Below are positions 30,677 to 39,026 of a DNA stretch of 64,000 nucleotides, one piece after another (position 1 is the stretch's first letter; every line of letters begins with the position of its first letter). Source of the stretch: Oceanicoccus sp. (GTDB lineage: Bacteria > Pseudomonadota > Gammaproteobacteria > Pseudomonadales > Dasaniaceae); assembly GCF_029238675.1 (NCBI RefSeq), contig NZ_JAQWFR010000008.1:62001-126000 (forward strand), read 5' to 3'. Made by a program: the position numbers and the translations under genes. The notes under the pieces were generated by a model, which was not told where the DNA came from, did no database searches, and saw only the letters and a list, made by a program, of their open reading frames with translations.

Positions 30677-30678
30677 CC

Positions 30679-30930
30679 ATGCATAAAACCTTGCAGGCCC
30701 TGATCAACAATCAACCTAAAATCTTAAGGCTCTATGCCCTTGGCGCACTGCTATTTTTTATTGGTATTGGTTTTATTCAATCAGCAGATAAACTGATGGA
30801 CCCTTCCATAGAACAAGAGGGCTATGCTTTATTAGGGCTTATCGTTGGCGGCAGTGGTTTTGTGATTGCGCTAACTGCCCAAGTGTTTTTAATTATTTAT
30901 CGCTTCCAAAAAATGGGCAATCGCGACTAA
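30679..30930 (+). CDS. Small two-helix membrane protein, unknown
   Basis: 83 residues with two clear membrane helices (about 20-36 and 50-74) and a basic C-terminus (RFQKMGNRD). It begins two bases after the rlmA stop, so it is cotranscribed and probably translationally coupled. I do not recognise a family. It might tune membrane composition or bind a partner, but nothing in the sequence decides this. Confidence 0.65.
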   Translation: MHKTLQALINNQPKILRLYALGALLFFIGIGFIQSADKLMDPSIEQEGYALLGLIVGGSGFVIALTAQVFLIIYRFQKMGNRD

Positions 30931-30950
30931 CGATTTTGTTGTTTAGGCTG

Positions 30951-31211
30951 TTATTGCTTGAGTGGATGATCTTCCGGCAGTTGTCGATGTATCCAAAGGG
31001 CTAACTTATGCTTCATAGCTGGCTCTTTTTCCTCTCCCTTGGCCAGGGGCTGAATCAATTTATCATGAACCAACAAGCGATAAAGATATTCTACTTTGTC
31101 GTGGGAAGAATCCGTGCCTTCAAACTTACCCACGCCACGCTTCTGGGCATAGACATCGCCGACTTTGATGGCCTGCTTCACTAACTCCGCTTCGTTCTTT
31201 AGTTTTTTCAA
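30951..31211 (-). CDS. DUF5062 family protein
   Basis: 86 residues, basic and helical, beginning MKKLKNEAELVKQAI and ending LWIHRQLPEDHPLKQ. It resembles DUF5062, a small family of marine gammaproteobacteria with no known role. It has no signal or membrane segment, so it should be cytoplasmic. It is convergent with the small membrane-protein gene 20 bases away, and is separated from ompA by a terminator. Confidence 0.7.
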   Translation of the reverse strand: MKKLKNEAELVKQAIKVGDVYAQKRGVGKFEGTDSSHDKVEYLYRLLVHDKLIQPLAKGEEKEPAMKHKLALWIHRQLPEDHPLKQ

Positions 31212-31242
31212 CGCTTATCCCTCAATGTCTTATTTATAAAAA

Positions 31243-31270
31243 AGGGCCTTTATCTTACGATAAAAGCCCT
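31243..31270 (-). terminator. Intrinsic terminator for the ompA-like gene
   Basis: On the minus strand AGGGCTTTTATC pairs with GATAAAGGCCCT around a short loop, followed by a T run. It lies 25 bases after the OmpA stop and before the DUF5062 gene. Confidence 0.8.
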
Positions 31271-31295
31271 CTCCCATTAGCTGGCAGTCAACACT

Positions 31296-32378
31296 CTACT
31301 TTTCGACTTCCGCTTTTATCACCGCCACCACGCGACGGTTAGCAGCACGTCCTACTTTGCTATCATTGCTCTCAATGGGCTTCGCTTCACCATAACCTTT
31401 TGCGGTTAAGCGGTCAGCCGCAATACCAAAGCGCTCAACCAGCACCGCCATTACCGCATCAGCACGACGCTGGGACAGTGACTCGTTATAGCTGGCCTTA
31501 CCAGTATCATCGGTATAGCCTTCAATGACTGCGGTTACATCGGCATATTGTTTTAAGAAGTTGGCCGCTTTTTCTACTTCAGCCATATAGGCTTCGGTGA
31601 CTTCACTGGAATCGGTGGCAAAGTTTACATTGATCGCTATCTCTTCTGTAGAGGTCAGCACAAATTTACAACCGCGCTCATCAACCTGGCGGCCTGCCGG
31701 GGTATCAGGGCATTCATCTTTATAATCTGGAACACCGTCGCTATCGCTATCCAGTGCACAACCGTTAGCATCAACAGAAGCTCCAGTGGGCGTGTTAGGA
31801 CATTGATCTTTGGAATCTGCAACGCCATCAGCATCAGCATCGACTGGCTCGGATTGCCTGGCAGCACCGTCAAAGGCATAGCTTAAACCCACCAGCAATA
31901 AGGTATCCTGGGTATCATCATCGTGACCATAAATCACTTTGGCATCAGCTTTTAATGACCACTTTTCAGTAAAGGCATAGCGGAAGCCCACACCGGCATC
32001 GTACTGGGTTTCGTTATCTTCACCGTTGTCACCATCAAATTCAGCATGACCAATACCGACTGCCGCGTAAGGATCAAACTTATCCATACGGCCAAAATAG
32101 TAAATCCCATCAATACCGTATTGCAGCAGATCAACATCACCGTTATCACCATCCGGTGAAGAATCCATAATGCGAATTTCAGAAGCCCAGTGCTCACCAT
32201 AACGGTATTCCGCGCCAATCGATAATAATGGTTCACCATCCAGGTCTCTATCGCTATCAAAGTCCTGATAACCGATAGCGGGGTTGAGGTACCAGTTGCC
32301 TTCTTCAGCAATGGCCGTAACGGAAAAAGTCGTCAATGTAGCGGAAGCTAACAAGATAGCTGATGCGTAATTTTTCAT
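31296..32378 (-). CDS. OmpA/OprF-like outer-membrane protein with TSP3 repeats
   Basis: 360 residues: a signal peptide (1-24), an eight-strand beta-barrel (about 25-180), two calcium-binding thrombospondin type 3 repeats (DADGVADSKDQCPNTPTGA and DSDSDGVPDYKDECPDTPAG, about 188-235) with paired cysteines, then the OmpA_C peptidoglycan-binding domain (about 245-355; IEGYTDDTGKASYNESLSQR). It links the outer membrane to the cell wall. The strong AGGGGAG site six bases before the ATG fits an abundant protein. Calcium binding by the linker is inferred from the Asp pattern. Confidence 0.93.
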   Translation of the reverse strand: MKNYASAILLASATLTTFSVTAIAEEGNWYLNPAIGYQDFDSDRDLDGEPLLSIGAEYRYGEHWASEIRIMDSSPDGDNGDVDLLQYGIDGIYYFGRMDKFDPYAAVGIGHAEFDGDNGEDNETQYDAGVGFRYAFTEKWSLKADAKVIYGHDDDTQDTLLLVGLSYAFDGAARQSEPVDADADGVADSKDQCPNTPTGASVDANGCALDSDSDGVPDYKDECPDTPAGRQVDERGCKFVLTSTEEIAINVNFATDSSEVTEAYMAEVEKAANFLKQYADVTAVIEGYTDDTGKASYNESLSQRRADAVMAVLVERFGIAADRLTAKGYGEAKPIESNDSKVGRAANRRVVAVIKAEVEK

Positions 32379-32410
32379 AGGTCTCCCCTAAAATATATTT
32401 ATAAAATCAT

Positions 32411-32439
32411 TTTATAAACTAACAACATCGACATTGTAA
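32411..32439 (-). promoter_or_regulatory. Candidate sigma70 promoter for ompA-like gene
   Basis: Minus strand TTACAA-N17-TATAAA, 33 bases upstream of the start codon, in an AT-rich tract. A second overlapping pair (TTGTTA-N16-TATAAA) is possible. Confidence 0.45.
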
Positions 32440-32520
32440 CGGCTGCAGCGATAACGGCAATTAAAACTTTCTGAGGGCTTGAACGTTAGGAAGGGAGTGA
32501 GGCCGCAACCCCCAAAGAAC

Positions 32521-32646
32521 CGTCATTCCCGCGAAGGCGGGAATCCAGACTGCATGCTTATGCTGTTATTTCCGCACCCGGCTAAAGCACTCGAGGGCAG
32601 GCTGCGGAAATTGACAGCACTGGATTCCCGCCTTCGCGGGAATGAC
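32521..32646 (+). repeat. Interspersed palindromic repeat, copy 7 (full form with inner insertion)
   Basis: Both outer hairpin arms match the consensus perfectly, and the ACTGCATGCTTATGCTGTTA segment is intact. The inner hairpin loop is enlarged by about 25 bases (CCCGGCTAAAGCACTCGAGG). It lies between the ompA promoter and the SGNH gene end. Confidence 0.92.
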
Positions 32647-32668
32647 GTCTGGTGTATTTTGAAAACCA

Positions 32669-33394
32669 TTATAAGTGATCAGTTAAAAAGGCCTTTATCG
32701 TACCCCCCCAAACTTTATAGCCTTCGGCATTATTATGCCTGCCGTCCGAGAGTAATAAAGTCGTATCAGGTATTGCCCCTGAAGTTAATAAGCTGGCGTT
32801 GGCATCCACAAAAAATACTTCTTCTCGCTGCTCAGCCAGTTGCTGTAAAAATTGGTTAACCTGCTGCAACTCAGGCCATAAGGGCCAGTTTTGAGTCGTG
32901 GGTTTTAGTGCCACTATAATAATTTTAGCGTCAGCTGCCGCTCCATTTAACCGATCCAGCAACTGTAAATATAAAGGCTTTACCTGCGCCAGGGTCTTGG
33001 CCTTGTTACCGTAAGCCGTCGTAAAATCATTACTACCGATATACACAACAATCGCTTTTGGCTTATAGGGTGTCACTAGACGGTTAACATAATAACTAAG
33101 ATCAATAATCTTGGCGCCACCAAAGCCTCTGGAGAAAACGTCTAGAGGCCGCATATCTTCAGCCAGTGTATTCCATAGGCGAATGTTGGAATCACCCAGA
33201 AATAAAACAGCATTCTGTGGAGGTGGGTTTGTTTTATCTTCGGCCTCAAAATTGGCAATAACACTATCCCATACACGAGGGTCCTCGCTACGCATATTTT
33301 TACCCTCCTCCCGGAGCTGCAAAAACAGATAGGTCAGTATCATCACTAAAATCAGCGACAGGATAATCGCCACCCTGATACTTTTCATACGCAT
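32669..33394 (-). CDS. Membrane-anchored SGNH/GDSL hydrolase
   Basis: 241 residues: one N-terminal membrane anchor (about 6-28), then an SGNH hydrolase domain. Blocks seen are FLGDSNIRLW (catalytic Ser), the Gly block FSRGFGGA, VVYIGSNDF (Asn of block III) and the C-terminal DGRHNNAEGY with the Asp-x-x-His pair. It is probably a periplasmic esterase or acyl-hydrolase; the natural substrate is unknown. Start could be the second Met at 33388. It stands 42 bases downstream of the MBL gene on the same strand. Confidence 0.88.
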   Translation of the reverse strand: MRMKSIRVAIILSLILVMILTYLFLQLREEGKNMRSEDPRVWDSVIANFEAEDKTNPPPQNAVLFLGDSNIRLWNTLAEDMRPLDVFSRGFGGAKIIDLSYYVNRLVTPYKPKAIVVYIGSNDFTTAYGNKAKTLAQVKPLYLQLLDRLNGAAADAKIIIVALKPTTQNWPLWPELQQVNQFLQQLAEQREEVFFVDANASLLTSGAIPDTTLLLSDGRHNNAEGYKVWGGTIKAFLTDHL

Positions 33395-33436
33395 AATCGA
33401 TGCTCTCTTTAGAATATTTTTTGCCGGCTCAACAAG

Positions 33437-34273
33437 CTAAAGCCAATGCCAGGTATCACCTTGAAGTTTTACCCGTTGTTCTTTCAATAATTTAATCAGG
33501 TGGGCATGCAATGAATAACTGGCTACCGGATGTAAGGCAGCGTCAACATCGTCGTACACCAGTGGAGTTAAGGTTTCCAGGGTACCAGTCTGGCGGTCAC
33601 TCATCACCGTAACGACCTTGATTTCTCTGCCCAGACGGTGATTAATAATACCCTGAATTTCTTCAATAGGTTTTTCAATAATGGTGCCATGACCTGGGCC
33701 AAGTGCTTTTACAGGGTATGGCAGCAATAATCTCAGCGACTCGATATAGTCCTGCATATCACCGTGGGGCGGGATAATAACAACAGTGGAGCCTTGCATA
33801 ATATGATCGCCGGTTAATAACAGGCCATCTTCTTCCACCAGAAAACACAGGTGATTGTTAACATGTCCGGGGGTGTGCAATGCTCGCAGGCTAAACTCTT
33901 CCGTTAGCCAAGACTCATCGTGCTGAAATGACTTTTGCGGTTTAAAGCTCTCATCCTGAAAACCATCATTTTCGCCCAGGGTATTGCCCATAATCACAGC
34001 GCCGGTTGCCTCAGCCAGTGCAACCGCCGCCGGAGAGTGATCGGGATGAGTATGTGTTGCCAGTATCCAGCGCAACTGATCACCGCAGGCTTGCAGTATG
34101 GCATCAATATGGGAAGGTTCAGCGGGGCCGGGGTCGATAACTGCGACGGACTGCTGCCCCACTAGATAAGTGTTAGTCCCGGAACCTGTCATTGGCCCGG
34201 GGTTGGGGGCAGTAATGCGCCTCACCCTATCACTAACCTGAACAAGTTGACCTGGTTCTATGCTATTAATCAT
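33437..34273 (-). CDS. Metallo-beta-lactamase-fold hydrolase (LACTB2-like)
   Basis: 278 residues. The zinc-binding THTHPDHSP motif is present, then LHTPGHVNNHLC (third His) and LTGDHIMQGS (bridging Asp), and a C-terminal winged-helix extension (YDDVDAALHPVASYSL). That C-terminal part is typical of the LACTB2/ribonuclease-Z-related branch, where the human enzyme is an RNase; bacterial members have unclear substrates. No signal peptide, so cytoplasmic. It is preceded by the fabV terminator, so it has its own promoter. Confidence 0.85.
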   Translation of the reverse strand: MINSIEPGQLVQVSDRVRRITAPNPGPMTGSGTNTYLVGQQSVAVIDPGPAEPSHIDAILQACGDQLRWILATHTHPDHSPAAVALAEATGAVIMGNTLGENDGFQDESFKPQKSFQHDESWLTEEFSLRALHTPGHVNNHLCFLVEEDGLLLTGDHIMQGSTVVIIPPHGDMQDYIESLRLLLPYPVKALGPGHGTIIEKPIEEIQGIINHRLGREIKVVTVMSDRQTGTLETLTPLVYDDVDAALHPVASYSLHAHLIKLLKEQRVKLQGDTWHWL

Positions 34274-34315
34274 AAGTTCTAATCATAGCCTCCAATCATA
34301 TTCATCCTGGTTAAT

Positions 34316-34345
34316 AAAAAACGGGATAATCAATATCCCGTTTTT
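34316..34345 (-). terminator. Intrinsic terminator after fabV
   Basis: The palindrome ACGGGATA-ATCAA-TATCCCGT is flanked by A and T runs, so it works in either direction. It lies 23 bases past the fabV stop on the minus strand. Confidence 0.88.
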
Positions 34346-34367
34346 AACTGTTTTAGCGCTATACAGG

Positions 34368-35558
34368 CTAGACCAGATTGTTGATGGGAACCACCGTATC
34401 AACATCGGCATCATAATCAACCCCATCAATCTCAAAACCAAACAGCTTTAAGAACTCATGCTTATAACCAGCCATATCACTCAATTCAAACATATTGTCA
34501 TCGTTGATATTGTCCCAAAGCTCTTCAACCTTATCCTGAATTTCAGGGCGAAGCTCAAGATAGTCAGTACGTAAACGGCCTTCATCATCCAGTTTCGGGC
34601 TGGTGCCATAGAGGCTTTCACGGAATAGAAGATCAGTCTGCTCGATACAGCCCTGGTGACTGCCATCTTCTTTCATCACTTTAAATAGCAAGCCAAGATA
34701 TAAAGGCATAACCGGTATTGCCGAGCTCGCCTGTGTAACTACGGCTTTAAGCACAGAAACCCGAGCGTCACCACCACGACCAGCCAACTTCTCGCGGATA
34801 TTAATAACACGCTTGTCGAGATCCTGTTTAGCCTGGCCAATGGTGCCGTGCCAATAGATATCCCAGGTAACCTTTTCACCAATATAGGTATAGGCTGTGG
34901 TTTTAGCACCATCGGCCAATACACCGGCTTCATCCAGGGCATCGATCCACATTTGCCAATCTTCACCGCCCATCACCGCGACGGTATTATCAATTTCTTC
35001 CTGGCTGGCTGCGGTAACAGACACTTCTTTTAATATACCTTTGTCGGTATCCGCTGCGCGCTGTACCACATCTTTACCAATGGGCTTTAATGTAGAACGG
35101 TGCAGCTCACCGGTTTTAGGATGCTGGCGAACAGGAGAAGCCAAGCTATAAACCACCAGATCTACCTGACCTAAATCAGCTTTAATAGTCTCAATGGTTT
35201 TTTGTTTAATGTCGTCGGAAAAGGCATCGCCGTTAATGCTTTTTGCATACAGCCCTTCTGCCTCGGCATGTTTATGGAAGCCGGCAGAGTTATACCATCC
35301 CGCTGTACCCGGCTTTTTCTCAGTACCTTCTTTCTCAAAAAACAAACCCAGCGTTGCAGCACCGCTGCCAAAGGCCGCAGTAATCCGTGAAGCCAAGCCA
35401 TAACCCGTAGATGCACCGATAACAAGAACCTTTTTGGGACCGTTTTCTACTGGGCCATTGGCCTTAACATAGTCGATCTGGCTTTTAACATTGGCCTCAC
35501 ATCCTGTTGGATGAGTGGTGACACAAAGGAAACCGCGCACACGAGGTTTGATAATCAT
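34368..35558 (-). CDS. fabV: Enoyl-[ACP] reductase FabV (trans-2-enoyl-CoA reductase)
   Basis: 396 residues. NADH-dependent last step of the fatty-acid elongation cycle. The N-terminus [17 protein letters not shown] is diagnostic. The nucleotide loop follows as [15 protein letters not shown], then VYSLASPVR. The Tyr-x8-Lys catalytic pair lies in [14 protein letters not shown] with downstream lysines. FabV enzymes are naturally poorly sensitive to triclosan compared with FabI. Single gene with its own terminator and an AAGGA site. Confidence 0.97.
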   Translation of the reverse strand: MIIKPRVRGFLCVTTHPTGCEANVKSQIDYVKANGPVENGPKKVLVIGASTGYGLASRITAAFGSGAATLGLFFEKEGTEKKPGTAGWYNSAGFHKHAEAEGLYAKSINGDAFSDDIKQKTIETIKADLGQVDLVVYSLASPVRQHPKTGELHRSTLKPIGKDVVQRAADTDKGILKEVSVTAASQEEIDNTVAVMGGEDWQMWIDALDEAGVLADGAKTTAYTYIGEKVTWDIYWHGTIGQAKQDLDKRVINIREKLAGRGGDARVSVLKAVVTQASSAIPVMPLYLGLLFKVMKEDGSHQGCIEQTDLLFRESLYGTSPKLDDEGRLRTDYLELRPEIQDKVEELWDNINDDNMFELSDMAGYKHEFLKLFGFEIDGVDYDADVDTVVPINNLV

Positions 35559-35615
35559 AAAGAGTCCTTATTCGGTTATAAGACTGGGCATTAAACGCCC
35601 GATATTATAGACGCC

Positions 35616-35643
35616 TTGCGTGAGTAAACCACCCCTTTATAAT
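35616..35643 (+). promoter_or_regulatory. Sigma70 promoter for miaE
   Basis: TTGCGT-N16-TATAAT, a perfect -10 box. The -10 overlaps an in-frame ATG at 35642, which rules that codon out as the start and supports 35684. Confidence 0.7.
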
Positions 35644-35683
35644 GCCTTCTTCGCTAATTACCCCGATAAGAGCACTGCGAGCT

Positions 35684-36262
35684 ATGAGTAAAATCAAACT
35701 GGCCTATGCCACCCCCAGTGAGTGGACCGAGACGGTACTGGCTGATTTTGACCGTTTTTTGCTCGATCATGCCGCCGCGGAGAAGAAGGCCTCAGGAATG
35801 GCGGTGTCGATGCTCTCTCACTACCCCGATCGAGTGGAGCTGGTGGAAGCTATGGCAGATCTCGCCGTTGAGGAGATGAGCCATTACCGGGAGGTGGTTA
35901 AAGTAATTCACAGCCGTAATAAGATCACCGCCAAGGACGACAAAGACCCCTATGTGAATGAATTTCGCAAAGCCTTGCGCAAAGGCAGCGATGACTATTT
36001 TCTGGACCGCTTATTGATTGGCGGCATTATTGAAGCCCGCGGCGCTGAGCGTTTTGGCTTGATCGCCGAAGCATTGGAACCGGGCCAGCTGAAAAAATTT
36101 TATACCTCTATTACCCGCTCCGAACAGCGCCACGAAGGCTTAATGGTGGATCTGGCCCTACTGTATTTTGAACAGGCTGAGGTCCTTAATCGCCTGCAAG
36201 AATTGATCGATATTGAAGCGGGTATTGTGGCTGCCCTGCCCTTACGCGCTGCACTGCATTAA
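35684..36262 (+). CDS. miaE: tRNA 2-methylthio-N6-isopentenyladenosine hydroxylase
   Basis: 192 residues from the ATG at 35684 (MSKIKLAYATPSEW); an in-frame ATG at 35642 sits in the promoter. The four-helix di-iron fold is seen through its carboxylate/His ligands: AAAEKKASG, EEMSHYREV, EARGAERF and EQRHEGL. It hydroxylates ms2i6A at tRNA position 37 using O2. MiaE is found in some gammaproteobacteria and lost in E. coli. Followed five bases later by a glycosyltransferase-like gene. Confidence 0.93.
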   Translation: MSKIKLAYATPSEWTETVLADFDRFLLDHAAAEKKASGMAVSMLSHYPDRVELVEAMADLAVEEMSHYREVVKVIHSRNKITAKDDKDPYVNEFRKALRKGSDDYFLDRLLIGGIIEARGAERFGLIAEALEPGQLKKFYTSITRSEQRHEGLMVDLALLYFEQAEVLNRLQELIDIEAGIVAALPLRAALH

Positions 36263-36267
36263 ATCCA

Positions 36268-37560
36268 ATGAAGGCCCTCACGCAATATTTAAAGACTTAC
36301 GCGGAGCCGGAAGTGCAGCAGCTTGAGGGATTTCCCAGTGGGTTTTCGCAAAGTATCGTTATTCCCTTTTACCGTGAAACAACGGCAACACTGCAACGTT
36401 TTTGTGATTTTGCCAAGCGCAATAGCCACTGTTTGCTGGTTGCTGTTATCAACCGCCCAGAGTCTAACCGAGACACTCAGTGGGCGGAGCTTTTGTTGGC
36501 GATGCCAACCATTAGTCAGGGACAAGTTTTATGGCAGTCAGCCAATAAACTACTACGGCTGATCGGGCTTGATAATCAATCAGGCATTTTGCTGGTTGAC
36601 CGCTGTATTAAAGGAGCGGCCATTGCCGATAAGCAAGGTGTCGGGCAGGCCAGAAAGATCGGTGCCGATATTGCCTGCCAGCTAATCACCCAGGACTGTG
36701 TGACTTCGCCCTGGATCGCCAATACAGATGCCGATGCCATACTGCCGGATAATTATAGGGACACCCTGGCGGAATATAGCGCCGCCGATGATTATTCTGC
36801 CGCGCTGATTTTTCCTTACCAACATATTTTTGTCGATGATACACCCAGGCTGCCAACGTTATTGTATGAGTTTTCTCTGCATTATTATGTGGCGGGATTG
36901 CAATGGGCAGGCTCTCCCTATGCCTACCAGACACTGGGCAGTACCATTGCCATGCGTTATAACCATTACGCTATGGTGCGGGGATTTCCGAAACGTTCCG
37001 GGGCGGAAGATTTTTACCTGTTAAGTAAACTCGCTAAAACCGGCTCGATTATTTCCCTGCAACAGCCGGTGATAAAACTGCAGGCCAGAGAGTCTGACCG
37101 AGTGCCTTTTGGTACGGGGCCAGCAGTGACTGAATTAGCCGCTAACGAAAACCCTTTATTGATGCCGCTTTATCACCCTGACAGTTTTTATTATTTAAAA
37201 TACTTTCTTGAGTTACTGGCGAAGCTTGCTGAAGATCAGTGTGACCTTACTACCGCCTGTGAAAAGTTTTCTACTATCGATGGGCTTGATACTGAACTGT
37301 TCGTTATCATTGCTGAAAAATTAAAATTATCCGCAGCCTTGACCCATTGCTACCAACAAGGCAAATCACCCGCCATACGTTTACAACACCTACACCATTG
37401 GTTTGATGGTTTTAAAACCCTGAAGTTTATTCATTTATTGCGAGGCTTGCAGTTACAGCCTGTTAGTTATCAGGACTGGCTAAAAGGAGATTACTCTTTT
37501 AAAGGGAACAACACCATGGATAGCTTAAGCCTGCGTATTGCAGACTACCCAACTTTCTGA
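36268..37560 (+). CDS. GT-A glycosyltransferase-like protein
   Basis: 430 residues. The first part resembles a family 2 GT-A fold: an IVIPFYRE-type strand, then a probable nucleotide and metal motif in WIANTDADAILPDNY (about residue 150) and a late catalytic-type segment, KRSGAEDFYLLSKLA. There is no membrane helix and no signal, so it is probably cytoplasmic. Donor, acceptor and pathway are not evident. The end overlaps the opposing exonuclease gene by 16 bases. It sits just behind miaE on the same strand, perhaps cotranscribed; no functional link is known. Confidence 0.7.
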   Translation: MKALTQYLKTYAEPEVQQLEGFPSGFSQSIVIPFYRETTATLQRFCDFAKRNSHCLLVAVINRPESNRDTQWAELLLAMPTISQGQVLWQSANKLLRLIGLDNQSGILLVDRCIKGAAIADKQGVGQARKIGADIACQLITQDCVTSPWIANTDADAILPDNYRDTLAEYSAADDYSAALIFPYQHIFVDDTPRLPTLLYEFSLHYYVAGLQWAGSPYAYQTLGSTIAMRYNHYAMVRGFPKRSGAEDFYLLSKLAKTGSIISLQQPVIKLQARESDRVPFGTGPAVTELAANENPLLMPLYHPDSFYYLKYFLELLAKLAEDQCDLTTACEKFSTIDGLDTELFVIIAEKLKLSAALTHCYQQGKSPAIRLQHLHHWFDGFKTLKFIHLLRGLQLQPVSYQDWLKGDYSFKGNNTMDSLSLRIADYPTF

Positions 37561-38048
37561 CGCTGGGCCAACTCGGCGGTTTGGCAAAAAGTTTGCTGCA
37601 AGATTAACGCATCATGGCTGGCACGGTGACGGGTATAGCCGAGCTCGGCGGTGACTTTCTCTTTGGTTTTATGCCAGATATCTACCTGACCATCCGATAA
37701 CAAACTGCGCAGGGATTCCAGCCGAAATTGCTGGGGGAGTTCAGCCGCATCAAATAACAGGGCTATCCAGCTGCTGTCATTACCCCAGGCATCCGTATAA
37801 ACAATCTGGCCCGCTAATTGTTCATTCAGCATCGTTGCAACCACGGCAGGTGCTTTACCATGCTCCAGCAATATTTCGCGGCTGATACCATGCAGTATTT
37901 CAGCCCTGGGGTCCCAGTGTTGCCACTGCGGCTCACGACGGATAATAGAGCAATTAACCTGCCCTTCTGTATTAGCCACACCCACTTCTATCGGGTAGCT
38001 ACCTCGGCCTAATCCAGACGCTTCAACATCAAGAATAATGGGTCGCAT
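37545..38048 (-). CDS. DEDD-family 3'-5' exonuclease-like protein
   Basis: 167 residues from the ATG at 38048 (MRPIILDVEASG); the open frame extends upstream, but with no family signature. ExoI signature DVEASG holds the first Asp and Glu; LHGISREIL and the third block (YTDAWGNDSSW) follow, and RASHDALIL carries the final His-Asp. It belongs to the DnaQ-like superfamily and probably trims DNA or RNA ends. The target is unknown. The gene is convergent with and overlaps the glycosyltransferase-like gene. Confidence 0.82.
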   Translation of the reverse strand: MRPIILDVEASGLGRGSYPIEVGVANTEGQVNCSIIRREPQWQHWDPRAEILHGISREILLEHGKAPAVVATMLNEQLAGQIVYTDAWGNDSSWIALLFDAAELPQQFRLESLRSLLSDGQVDIWHKTKEKVTAELGYTRHRASHDALILQQTFCQTAELAQRQKVG

Positions 38049-38169
38049 AATGGTATTCCTGCTTTGCATGCAGTGCTTGGTGTAGCACCGTCCCGATGCG
38101 GTTTGATGATTATTGCATGGATAAATTATAGACAATATTGGTGGATATGTAAGAAATAAACCTAAGGCG

Positions 38170-38763
38170 TTACTGGTTATATTCGTCCAATAAATCCATT
38201 AGCTGCACCATGCGTAATTCGGGATCACTGATGGATAGCAATTCAAACTTTATCTTTTCATCAATGGGTAGCAACTGGGCTAACAGGCAGCTCATCGCGG
38301 CTATATCTTCAATAACAGGAGAGAGTTTTAATCGGGCAATATGGGGGTGGTCAAGCAGTTGCTTAAGCAGACCTTCCATTTCATCAGAATACTCTGGTAG
38401 CGAAATAATGGGCTCGGGCTCTACCCACTCTATATCAGCCATATGGAGCTTATCGTCGCGCTGGTGACTGGAGATAACTCGAAATTTTTTTGTGCCTGCA
38501 ATGGTGACACCCAGCAAGCCATTGGGTAATGAATCCCAATCAACTATTTTGGCAAAGGTCCCCACCTGCGCTAAACGGGGGTCCAGTTCTTTTTCAGGCT
38601 GATAAAACTCACTACCCTCACGAAGCCAAACGACACCAAATCCGGAATCATGCTTAAGACAGGAACTGATTAAATCGAGATAGCGGGGCTCAAAAATTTG
38701 CAGGGGAATTTTACCACCTGGAAAAAGCACTGTACTTAAAGGAAACAGGGGGATGGTTTCCAT
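38170..38763 (-). CDS. LON substrate-binding-domain protein (no protease domain)
   Basis: 197 residues matching the N-terminal domain of Lon protease only: METIPLFPLSTVLFPGG, LQIFEPRYLDLI, the beta-rich core GLLGVTIAGTKKFRV, then a helical end. With no AAA or protease domain it cannot be a protease itself; such stand-alone domains are common and may bind proteins or peptides. It follows the YkgJ-like gene by two bases, so it is in the RND operon. Confidence 0.9.
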   Translation of the reverse strand: METIPLFPLSTVLFPGGKIPLQIFEPRYLDLISSCLKHDSGFGVVWLREGSEFYQPEKELDPRLAQVGTFAKIVDWDSLPNGLLGVTIAGTKKFRVISSHQRDDKLHMADIEWVEPEPIISLPEYSDEMEGLLKQLLDHPHIARLKLSPVIEDIAAMSCLLAQLLPIDEKIKFELLSISDPELRMVQLMDLLDEYNQ

Positions 38764-38765
38764 GC

Positions 38766-39026
38766 TTATGACTCCGTTGCCTGTTCTAAGGCGTTAATCA
38801 GCTTGATAGCTTGCTGGCGGTTTTCACCACAGACGGAAGCTTCGGCTTGAAACTGCTCACATAGCAAAGGTCGCTCCGGTTTACCAAATAGCTGGCAACC
38901 ATAACTTTCATCCAGATGCAGGCAACGCACTCCCGCCGGTTTTCCCTCGGGCATTCCGGGCATTGGCTCGTTAATGGAAGGCGCTATACAACAAGCGCCA
39001 CAATGCTGCCGGCATTCAAAGCTCAT
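38766..39026 (-). CDS. YkgJ-family cysteine-cluster protein
   Basis: 86 residues with a conserved cysteine set: CRQHCGACCIAP at the N-terminus, then CLHLD, CQLFG, CEQF and a late Cys. This pattern (UPF0153/YkgJ) is thought to bind zinc or an Fe-S cluster. Function unknown. Its start overlaps the RND transporter stop by four bases (ATGA), and the LON-domain gene starts two bases on, so the three genes form one translationally coupled operon. Confidence 0.88.
   Translation of the reverse strand: MSFECRQHCGACCIAPSINEPMPGMPEGKPAGVRCLHLDESYGCQLFGKPERPLLCEQFQAEASVCGENRQQAIKLINALEQATES

Noticed and set aside
32479-32859. Plus-strand ORF across repeat copy 7
   Set aside because: It reads through the repeat and antisense to the SGNH gene.
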